Origin: Mauremys mutica
Taxonomy: Eukaryota > Chordata > Testudines > Geoemydidae
Length of the DNA: 64,000 nucleotides
Assembly: GCF_020497125.1 (NCBI RefSeq)
Contig: NC_059080.1
Coordinates: 44,891,563-44,955,562 of the forward strand
Reading direction: 5' to 3'
Under the pieces are notes generated by a model. It saw only the letters and a list, made by a program, of their open reading frames with translations, was not told the origin of the DNA and did not search any database. Positions 1 through 9,600 of the stretch are shown here, one piece after another. The first letter of the stretch is position 1, and each line of letters starts with the position of its first letter. A program made the translations under genes and the position numbers.

Positions 1-142
1 GCTGTTTCTCTTTCACCTCATGTGCACTTCATCTGCCGTTTCAAAGATTAACAGAACCCCAGGTGTACAGCTGGAGGAGCCTTTCACACAGCTTCTTCTC
101 CTCTCTCTCTTCCTCTCCTCTGAGCACCCCCATTCTTCCCAT

Positions 143-469
143 CATAGGTGCCGACTCCATGGGAGCTCCATCCCTGGAGGACCCATGGAAAAAAATTAAT
201 GAGTGCTCGGCCCCCATTGGAAGCCACCTGCCCCCACTCCCCTCCCAGTGCCTCCTGGCCACCTGCTGCCCCACTGATCAGCACCCCCCGCATGGCCTCC
301 CACCCACCACGGTCAGCTGTTTCGTGGTGTGCAGGAGGCTCTGGGAGGGATGGGGAGGAGTGAGAGGGGGCATGCTGGTGGAAGAGGTGGAACTGGGCAA
401 GAAGAAGTGGGGCAGGGGCACTGAGCACCCTTCCCCCGCCCCCGGGCCCAGAGGAAGCCAGCATCTATG
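143..469. mobile_element. Fold-back hAT-like MITE, copy 1
   Basis: Both ends carry the inverted motif CATAGGTGC / GCATCTATG, and the interior is a GC-rich imperfect palindrome centred near 310 on a CAGCTGTTTCGTGG core. Flanking octamers CTTCCCAT (135-142) and CTTCCTGT (470-477) match at 6 of 8 positions, like an aged hAT target duplication. The same family recurs at 9747-10169, where the duplication is exact. No transposase is encoded, so it is non-autonomous. The long open frame through it is a by-product of C-rich sequence. Confidence 0.65.
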
Positions 470-477
470 CTTCCTGT

Positions 478-2608
478 TCCTCCCTAATATATATCCTCCC
501 ATTTACAGAGCCAACTGCCTCATTAGCCCATCATCTGCCACCCAAGTGTCAGTGTCTGGTGGTGGCAGAGGCAAAAGAGGCAAACGTGACCAGATACCCT
601 TTCCATGTTCCAGCACCACAGGTCTGGTTAGCAGCACCATGGGCGTCCTTACAGAAGAGACATCCCGCAGTACTCTGCAAACAGAGCTACAAGTTGTACT
701 GTTTGCAACTGTTGTTGTAAAGTACAGCCGTGATTTGTCATTCAAGGGTGTGTGGTTCCCTAGCCTGGCATGCCCTTGGCAAGCTATTATTAATTGGGAG
801 TAATGATATAGTAATAGTCTCACATGCTGCTCTGTTACTAGTATACGCTGTAGCGGGACCAGGTAGCACAGTGATAGGCACTGTGTGAAAGCACAGCTAG
901 ATAATGTACCGTTACTGCAGAACACTGTAGTAATTTTTCCTAGGGAAACGTAAAGGAAGGGGTCTGATTCTCCTCTCAGTCACCCTGACCTTATCCTGGT
1001 GTTAGTCTGGTTTACATAAGTGCAACTGAGGCAAGGATCGGGCTCTGAAGGCCTCTGTAACTTCATTCCCCATTTAGATTGGCCTAGCCTTGGTCACTGT
1101 CCCAACCTGGGGGGAAGGACTGCAAGGCCCCCAGGAGCTTTCCCTGTCCCATGAAGCCTGATCAGAAGCCAGTGTCATTGCTCCTCAGGCACGCACAGCA
1201 GCTGGGGTAAGCTGGGTTGCCATGGAGATGTCCAAAGCAAGTCTAGCAGTGCACTGCAGCACCAGGCCCCAGCCAAGTGGGGAAGCCTGAGAACAAATAC
1301 AGGCCAGCTCCAAACTTCCTGGTTGGAGAACCGTCAGAAGATTCACCTGGGCTAGTCTTGGAGACCCACCAGCCTTCTCCCTGCAAATAGGAAATCTGCA
1401 TAGCCCTGGGCAAATCCGTCAGCGTTGAGACAGTGATCTTTCTGCACAGCTACATAGGCAAAGGCTGGTAGGCTGCTTTTCAGAATTTGGGGGGCTCTGA
1501 TCTGTGGTCTGCTGGCCGACAAGGTAAGCACCGTTTCAAAGATCGAGGAAAGCAAAGTGCAGGGCCGAGCTGTGGTTGCAGTCTATTTCAGTCATTGCAT
1601 CAGCAGGTGCGTGTAAACCTGTCAACAGCCTAGAGAACTCCTAGGGGGAGAAATAAACAAGGGACAGATAAACTGAGCAGGTTTGTTAACATTCAGAAAT
1701 AGGGATGCATTTTGTCATAGCATTTTTTATCCAAGAGCACAGAGCAATCATGGTAGATTTAGTAAAAGTCACTGTTTTACGGGGAAATGGTGTGTAAAGT
1801 CACAGGAGCACGGTTTATAGTTGGGGGGTGGGTCTACATGGATCCGGCCCCTCGGGGGGGGAGGAGGAAAGGCTTCAGGGGAAAAGGAGGATGAGGAGAA
1901 GGACAGGAGAGAAGGGAATGCATGAATGCACCTGACCCAGAGAATGTTAGATTTAGCTCACTTTGTTTCTGCCCTGCTCCTTTTATGAATATTTGAGGGG
2001 ACTATGGCAAAAGCTGCACCAAAATGGCAGATATTGAAAAGGGAAAAAAAGGAGCAGGAAAGAAACTCTGAGCAAACTATGTGTAACACAGAGTGGTGAT
2101 TATAGTAGGGTATGTGTATGTATGAGCAGCACAGGAAAGATGAAAAAGATACAGTATAAACCCTCTTGAATTGAGATAATGGGAACGAACATTTTTCGTA
2201 TGGCATTCAGATGCATTTACATAGCATTTACTGTGATAGCAGCCATTCAGTGATATGTTTTGTAAATGGTGCTTATCATTTATACTCTGTAGATAAGTTT
2301 ATGAACAGGTTCACCTGATGGGGTTTCCTGTGATATCAGAGGACTGGCCTCAATGACAGCGGCAGGTCCTATGTTCCTACATTTGCCTAGTGTAGCTTTG
2401 CTGTGTTTTGCTTTTGTTGTGAGTTTCTTTGGTGGAGAAACCTGCTATACCTGACAGCTTAAAAGAAAATGGAACTATGGGAAGTTAGAAAAGCCAAGGA
2501 CTGCAGAACAAACAAAGCTCTGTTTCAGGATCACTGCTGTGAGGAGGAACATAGTGACAGCACTTGTTTTACTGTTGTTTAAAGAGACTGGAGAAGATTT
2601 CAGAAGAA
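478..2608. other. Unassigned sequence upstream of the kinase gene
   Basis: I see no coding exon with credible splice sites and no named repeat here. There is a purine-rich patch at about 1850-1920. Open frames on both strands are short and have no recognisable domain. Confidence 0.5.
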
Positions 2609-2616
2609 CCCACATG

Positions 2617-2732
2617 TAGGGTGCCGACAGCAAGTGTCGAGACAGGGAGTGGGGGGGTAATAGGAGCCTCTATAAGAAAAAGACCCCAAAATCAGGACTG
2701 TCCCTATAAAATCGGGACATCTGGTCACTCTA
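2617..2732. mobile_element. Short hAT-like MITE, TAGGGTGACC family
   Basis: This 116-bp element starts TAGGGTGCC and ends GGTCACTCTA. It is bounded by CCCACATG (2609-2616) and CCCACATA (2733-2740), matching at 7 of 8 bases. A sister copy in opposite orientation lies at 58422-58545 with an exact 8-bp duplication. Confidence 0.75.
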
Positions 2733-2819
2733 CCCACATAGAGGTTTGTCCTTTGCTCTCACTGCCCCCTGTGACCTCCCCAGGAGTTTTCCAGGCTCCT
2801 CTCAACATCTTCCTTCCTC

Positions 2820-2881
2820 CCTTCCTCCATCTCTGCTCCCTCTTCAGGCCCCTTCCTCCATCTCTGCTCCCTCTTCAGGCC
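2820..2881. repeat. Two perfect 31-bp tandem copies
   Basis: A 31-bp C/T-rich unit (CCTTCCTCCATCTCTGCTCC...) occurs twice in a row, at 2820-2850 and 2851-2881, with no mismatch seen. It is a simple tandem duplication with no coding role visible. Just downstream, at 2949, a CAGGGCCCGATTAACC motif resembles a hAT left end, but I could not find its partner. Confidence 0.8.
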
Positions 2882-3034
2882 CCACTGCTTGTGCAAATCA
2901 CCTTGTGCGGGAGGGGCCCCGCTGACAGCGGATGTGTGACAAGCCCCCCAGGGCCCGATTAACCTTTTGTGGGCAAAGCGCCAAACATACGGTATTTGTG
3001 GGCCCCCATGGAGGCAATGGAGGTCAGTCCCCAG

Positions 3035-3307
3035 CAGGGGCGGCTCTAGCCATTTCGCCGCCCCAAGCACGGTGGCACACCGCAGGGGGCGCTCTGCCGG
3101 TCGCCGGTCCCGTGGCTCCGGTGGACCTCCCGCAGGCGTGCCTGCGGATGCTCCACCGAAGCTGCGGGACCAGCGGACCCTCCACAGGCACGCCTGCGGG
3201 AGGTCCACCGGAGCTGCCTGCCACCCTCCCAGCGACCGGCAGAGCACCCCCCGCGGCATGCCGCCCCAAGCACGCGCTTGGCATGCTGGTGCCTGGAGCC
3301 GCCCCTG
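3035..3307. mobile_element. hAT MITE, CAGGGGCGGCT family, copy 1
   Basis: Terminal inverted repeats are CAGGGGCGGCTCTAG at the left and a matching GAGCCGCCCCTG at the right. The element is flanked by identical 8-bp duplications GTCCCCAG (3027-3034 and 3308-3315), which is diagnostic of hAT integration. The interior is a GC-rich palindrome of CCGCCCCAAGCACGCG blocks and encodes nothing. Sister copies lie at 34128-34323, 44578-46151 and 57151-57372. Confidence 0.93.
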
Positions 3308-3315
3308 GTCCCCAG

Positions 3316-3871
3316 AGCAAGGGGCCAGCAAGAGGCAATGAGGCATGGCATGGCAGGGGTGGCCCTGCTCTGCCCAGTGAGAGGGTACTATTTACAAACC
3401 AGCAGACACCTAGTGGCCTGCCACACCACACAGCCTGTGCTCCCAGCACTCCCGACTCCCTATGCCCAGAGGCCCCCCCAGACCCACTATATCCAGTGCC
3501 CCCCAGACCCACCCACAAATGCACAGTGCCCTGCACAACACCACCCCTGCCCACAGCCCCACCACAACTGCCCAGCACCCCCCCACAGAACCTCCATTCC
3601 ATAGTGCCCCAACACACACACACATCCTCCCTGCCCCTTCACAGCCCAGCACTCCCTTCATGCCCCCCACAGACCCACTCCCTACCTCCCAGCTGCACTC
3701 CCCGGCCTTGCTGGGAGGCAACTGTGTCTGCCAGGCTGAGCCAACAGCATAGCCATGGCTGGTCCCAGGGCCAGGAATCACTCTGGTCCCTCGGGAATAG
3801 CATGATCAGCCAGGTCAGGACCTTCCCCGGCCAGGGTCCTTCAAGATGCACACATATATGGAGATATGCCT
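3316..3871. other. C-rich spacer of low complexity
   Basis: The stretch is dominated by CCCCAC/CCACAC runs, especially 3440-3670. It produces long but compositionally driven open frames on both strands, with no domain, splice signals or conserved start. Confidence 0.6.
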
Positions 3872-4026
3872 ATCTCATAGAAGTGGAAGGGACCCTGAAA
3901 GGTCATTGACTCCAGCCCCTGCCGAGTACTGATTTTGCCCCAGATCCCTCTAGGTGGCCCCTTTAAGGATTGAACTCACCTGGGTTTAGCAGGCCAATCC
4001 TCAAACCACTAAGCTATCGCTCCCCC
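3872..4026 (-). mobile_element. tRNA-derived SINE (Cry-like), minus strand
   Basis: Read on the minus strand it begins GGGGGGAGCGATAGCTTAG, has a B-box-like GGTGAGTTCAATCC, then a CTGGGGCAAAATCAG middle and a GGTCCCTTCC-type tail shared with CR1. This layout matches the turtle tRNA-derived SINE. The copy is diverged. Confidence 0.7.
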
Positions 4027-4556
4027 CTTGCCTGGAGGGGCCCAGCCATGCCCTCCACACTGTTCCCCCCCCCACATACCTGGCTGAGACTGGCCAGGAT
4101 TCTGCACCAGTCCCAGGTGGCTCAGCTCCAGGGAGACAGGTGGTAGGAAGCAGAGACTGCCCAGAGTGGGAGGAGCCCTTGGCCAGCCAGCAGGTAGGCC
4201 AAGAGGAGCAAGTGGTGGGAGGGGGGAGCAGTGCAAGTGGAGCAGGCCGAGGCCCCTTCTCAGCATGGGCCCTGGCTCCATGAAGCCACTGGAGCTACTG
4301 TAAACCCAGCACTGCTTTTGCCCAGGGCACCAGTTCAAGTCCAACCAGCACTGTGAGTGGCTGAAACACATGAATGTGTGATGGGAAAGGGGTCAGTGGT
4401 GTTCCTCACAGTGGGCAGTAGTTGGCCCCCTCCCTTCATGGCAGCCTCAGCAGAGCCAAAGACTAGATGGGGTGTGGAGACAGAACATACCTCTCGCCTT
4501 AACTGGGGTCTCTGCAGGACAGAGCTTTGGTGCACTGCAGTGGTCGCCAAGCAAGC

Positions 4557-4736
4557 TTACCTATACCTATCTCCTAGAACTGGAAGGGACCTCAAAAGGT
4601 CATCAAGTCCAGCCCCCTGTCTTCACTAGCAGGATCAAGTACTGATTTTTGCCCCAGATCCCTAAGTGGTCCCCTCAAGGATTGAACTCACAACCCTGGG
4701 TTTAGCAGACCAATGCCCAAACCACTGTTCCATTGA
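4557..4736 (-). mobile_element. tRNA-derived SINE (Cry-like), minus strand, second copy
   Basis: It has the same layout as the copy at 3872-4026. The tRNA-like head is at the right end (TTTGGGCATTGGTCTGC, GTTGTGAGTTCAATCC on the minus strand), followed by a GGGGCAAAAATCAGTAC middle and a GGAAGGGAC-type tail at the left. Confidence 0.7.
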
Positions 4737-4892
4737 GACATGGGGGCATTGGCATGAGCTGGCACTTGGTCTGTTGACATCACAGTCACACTGAAAACCA
4801 GCCGCAGTGCAAGCTTCCTGAACACCAACCCCGACCAATAAGCCTCAACCCTGCCCTGGAGAGGCCACCTCTGTTGGTGAAGCGTGGCCCAT

Positions 4893-5088
4893 TCATAGAA
4901 TCATAGAATCATAGAATCTCAGGGTTGGAAGGGACCTCAGGAGGTCATCTAGTCCAACCCCCTGCTCAAAGCAGGACCAAACCCAACTAAATCATCCCAG
5001 CCAGGGCTTTGTCAAGCCTGACCTTAAAAACCTCTAAGGAAGGAGATTCCACTACCTCCCTAGGTAACCCATTCCAGTGCTTCACCAC
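4893..5088 (-). mobile_element. CR1 LINE 3' fragment, minus strand
   Basis: At the left is the diagnostic CR1 3' terminal repeat, three ATCATAGA-type units in antisense, followed by GGTTGGAAGGGACCTC and the complement of the CR1 3' UTR. It is 5'-truncated, as usual for CR1. Confidence 0.9.
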
Positions 5089-5459
5089 AATTCAATCCTT
5101 GGCCTTTCAGCTAAAATTGCCAACAATGGGAATTAGTGTCATAGTGGTTTCTGTGATGTAGCTCCTAGCCACTGGACTGAGCCCAGCAAATCCCTTCACA
5201 CAGGCCCACTAAGCAACTGCTGTCAGAGAGCCACAACATTCAATCCCTCCTGGCCTGGTGCAGATTCAAACCAATGATGTAGAGGTGAAAGGCTCCAAAT
5301 CCTGTTACCAGCACCCTTCCCCTTCCAATCCCTGTCATCAACACAACCACACAATTAGCATAAAATTGAGAGTAACCTCCCTCAGTCGTGAAACAGAAAG
5401 CATGCGGACTTGGTTGACATCTCTAACATGGTAACCTGAGGTTTTGCTTCTCCTTCTAG

Positions 5460-5479
5460 CTTGAACGCTGGTTGAGACA
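5460..5479 (+). promoter_or_regulatory. 5' UTR part and acceptor before the kinase start codon
   Basis: A pyrimidine-rich acceptor TCTCCTTCTAG ends at 5459. The 20 untranslated bases that follow contain an in-frame TGA at 5462-5464, so ATG 5480 is the first in-frame start after the splice. At least one upstream non-coding exon must exist; I cannot place it. Confidence 0.65.
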
Positions 5480-6605
5480 ATGGAGAAGTATGAGCAAATA
5501 CTAACCATAGGCAGGGGATCGAGTGCTGAGGTCTTCCTGATGAGGAACACAGAGACAAAGAAACTGTTTGCTGGGAAAAAAATCAAGACAGATCCATCAA
5601 AGAAAATGAGAACCAAAGAGGCAGTGCTTCAGGAGGTGACCATCCTGGGCAAACTCAAGCACCCCCACATTGTAACCTGCCATGAGCACTTCTTTGAGGA
5701 GGAACATATGTTCATCATCCAGGATTACTGTGATGGTGGCTCCCTGGATGACCACATTAAGATGAGGAAGGAGGGGTACTTTCCCGAGAACACAGTCATG
5801 GAATGGTTTGTGCAACTAGCTATGGCTGTTCAGTACATCCATTCCATAAAGATCCTGCATCGAGATATCAAAACATCCAATGTGTTTCTCACTAAGAAAG
5901 GGATGGTGAAACTGGGGGACTTTGGCATTTCGAAGGTCATGAACAGCACCCTGGACATGGCAAGCACTTTTGTAGGCACACCCTATTACTTGAGCCCAGA
6001 GCTCTGCGAGGATGTGCCGTACAGCTCCAAGTCAGACATCTGGGCGCTGGGATGTGTTCTCTTTGAAATGTGTGTCTTAAAGCCACCCTTTGATGGAATA
6101 AATCTGGTCAGCTTGTTTTACAAGATTGTGAAAGGCGAGTATGCTGCTGTGCCAGAGTGCTATTCTGAGCCCCTGCATGGCTTGATCCAAACCATCCTAG
6201 AGAAGTGCCCAGGAAAGAGACCCAGTGCCAGCAGCATCCTCAACATCCTTTATGTCCAGCAACACCTCAAGCTTTTCCTTCTTCACCAAGAATCCCAGCT
6301 CTTCAAGCAGCACCATCTGGCAAAGCTCCATGAGGCGGACAACACAGATCCCCTCCCACCCACACCTCAAAGTAAGACACTGTTAGCTCACCAAGTGAGG
6401 GGAGCCTTAAGGCCAAAGTCAGCTCCACCGTATGTCAGCACACACAGTCCAGAGCTTTATGAGCCAGAGGAGCTCTCCAGCATTCTAGGCAGCAGCTCAG
6501 ATTACTCTGAAGACTTTGAGCATGAAAGCGTGTCTTCCACTGAGGAGAACTTAGAAGATGACATACCCATTCCACCTCTGATCAAGGAGGTGCCAAGAGA
6601 GATAG
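5480..6605 (+). CDS. NEK-like kinase, coding exon 1 (kinase domain)
   Basis: This exon encodes residues 1-375 plus one base. The donor GATAG|GTAAGAG at 6605/6606 is strong. The open frame continues 47 bases into the intron to a TAG, but that tail is intronic. No intron interrupts the kinase fold here. Confidence 0.93.
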
Positions 6606-9600
6606 GTAAGAGCTGGGTACTGCCCACTGCTGGGGAGAGTCTACTGAACTAGTCTGTCCTATGCTTCTAAATACCATGAAATAATGGGTCCATGAAATAA
6701 TGGGTTCAAACAGTAAGTGACATCAGAGAGCCATCAGGGAACACTGGGTGTAGGAGGGGAGGAAAGGCTCCGGAGACCAGGCTGAAATCCAAGAAATGGG
6801 AAAGAGGGAAGTGTGATATTTTGCTGGTTTGTTTTTATTTGTTGGGGAGAGAGGAAAGGGAGCAGTCCTGCTAGGCCCCCAGCCCTGGTTCTTGACTTTT
6901 TTGCCTGTGCAGAATGGGAGGTTTTTGTTATTATTTTACTGCAGTAAAAAGGCTGGTTCCTAAACCCTGACAACCATCACTTGCATATACAGATGTAGTA
7001 TCTCAGGAGATTAAGGGCTTTGTATTAAGAAGTGCCTCTAGTTTTCTTTCTGAAACATTACACATGTGCATTTGTTTGCATAAACCTCACATTTGTACAT
7101 GCAAATAGGCATCTGAGCATTCAGGGCAAGTAATTGTGAGCCTAACTACACACTTACCAGGCACAAAGTTAGAGGCACCTTTGAAGGTGGCTGGAAATTT
7201 GTCCTTAAATATACAGCTACAGACACACCCCAAACAGCTGCCTTCCCACATCATATTGAATTTCATAGCCATACTGGAAATGCTCAGACCTGGACTCAAT
7301 ATTAGTTTTGTCATAATTACAAGGGAAAACTATAATTTCAAGTGTTTTCAAATTCAGAACCCAAATATGAAATGTAGGGTTGATGCAGACACATACAACT
7401 GCATGTACATCCATGCATGAACTGCATATCTTCAGGATGGGAAGCACATGGCTTTCATATCGACCTTCAGGTCTTGTGTGCAATCGGAACCAAGCACCTC
7501 TTGCAGTCTGAGCAAAAGTCTTACCTCTAGCATGCCTCTGCTAAAATTAGAGGTGTCATAAATTTCATGGTATTTTTTTTTCTGCCACCAGAGGTTCATA
7601 CCAGGAGCTCTGTAACCAAGAGCCTCATCCTTAAGCTGCTAGGGCAGCAATAAGGCCGCCAGGCCAGCCATAAGAGTACTTTTATGTTCAAAGAGCAGCT
7701 GACTCTTAGGTTCTGCAGGTTCTTGCTCTGTCAGGCTAATTAAACAATCCTAAACATGCCTCTGCCATCCTGGATTTCCTCTGCAATAAAATATCCAGGC
7801 AACCGCTTTGGCTTTAATTCTGTTGGAACATTACACAGAACTGAAGGGCTGGCTTGAGACATGTGATTTCTGCATTCCCTCCTGCCATGACCTGAATCTG
7901 AGGTGACAGCTGTGCTATATAGAGGGCACAGAGAAATACTCCAGTCCTTGCCCTTTTAACCTTGGAACCACCAAACATTTCAGCTAACAACACTGTGGTG
8001 GAGCCAGCAGTTGGCTAGAATGACCTCTCAGGGAGGTGCTGGCAGCACACTGTGAAACCATGAACCATACAATATAGTGTATTGCAAAGTTACTAGGCAC
8101 TGCTAAATAACTACACCTATAAGTTCAAGGGGCATAGAAAGGGGCCCCAGAAAAGCCCATGGGCAATTCTTTTGCACTGTGTGAACTTTAAAAAAAAAGG
8201 CTAAGCATTTCCCTTGACATTTTGTATAAAAATAAGGACTAGTCAGATTACTCTTACAGAGGCATATAGCGCTGACTATCCTATGTGCCAGCCCATGACG
8301 CCAGCCACAGTGGCCAACCGTGCAAGGGGAGTCTGTGGCGTCCCTAAGGGACATGGTGCCTCAGTGCACCTAGGTCTGGGAGGCAGTGCCAAGCCTCTCG
8401 GCGTTTTCCTTGGCTAGTACAGCTCTGCATTGCCCGCAGTGCAGGGACATGCATTATAGGCACAAACTGAGCCCTATTTAAGTAAAAATAAATATGTAAC
8501 CCAACTTTTTCCCTAAGCTGGGTATATAAGCAATAAGTAGTCACAGCTCATTATGGGCTGTATAAGGCCTAACCCTGCAAGTGGTTACTACCATGTACAT
8601 CTATACTCCTGTGCAGAAGCACATGATTCCAGGATGAGGGTGAGGACACCCAAACAACCTCATAATATTCTAGAGGTTTGCTGTCTAGGCTATAAAGAGC
8701 TTTGTACCAGGCACACTTTTCCATCAGTTAGAACTAGACAGACCCATGCATACAACTTTGACTCTGCTCCCCAACCTGACCTACAACATCCCTTCTTAAC
8801 CTAGTCCTGCCCCTCCTCGCAACACTCTCTGCCAATGCACCTCAAGCCTGGCCTGCTGCCGCCTCTGCTATTGCAGGCAGGCATTAGGGAGAGCTAGCCA
8901 TGCAAAAATGGCTGGTGGCTTTAGAATGAGGTAAAGTCAGATCTAGGATAAGATCAACCAAGTGGATGTTTTTACTGGGGACTTAACCAGGATATAAACT
9001 AGAGACAGGTCTGAACCAGAGCGCCAGATTTGGACACCTGGAACTTAGAGGGAGCTAAAATTTGGACGTATACCCAAATTTGAATCTGCATCTCAGGACA
9101 ATCTCTGGTAGACACCAGTGTTGTCATAGAAAACCCACTGCATTAAGCCCCTGCTCTGTCTGACATGTGTCTTCTTTCCTTTGTTGCAGACCAGTGCAGC
9201 TCTCCTGACAGACTATTACCCTCCAGCCCTCTGATCACAGAGTTACAAGGTACCGTCACATGTCCTGTCTGCACAATCTCTGAAACCCAGGGCAATGAAA
9301 ACCCAGATCAGGACTTTCACGAAGGCATGCATGATCTTGGTCAGACACAATATAACCCCCAAGCCAAAAGTGTGCCCACCTTTCGTTTTTGCACACAGTG
9401 CGTTGTTGTACAGCTGGGTTTATGCTGGGAACAGATGTGGAAAAGACAAAATATAGCCAGGAAGATGGTTCTGGAGTATGCCTGAGAATGTCAGGGCAGA
9501 GCCCCAGTGTCATGAGAGTCCAAGCTCCGCTTTGCAATCCCCTTGTGCAAGTCAGAGAACATTCAGAGAACACCCAGCCCTCTGGCTGATTAATCAAACC

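Noticed and set aside
63..803. A 246-codon open frame on the plus strand
   Set aside because: It crosses a fold-back MITE and C-rich DNA and has no domain, splice signals or family resemblance. Overlapping frames of similar length exist on the other strand.
2932..3909. A 325-codon open frame on the plus strand
   Set aside because: It runs through the hAT MITE at 3035-3307 and a C-rich low-complexity tract. The Pro/Thr/His-rich product is compositional.
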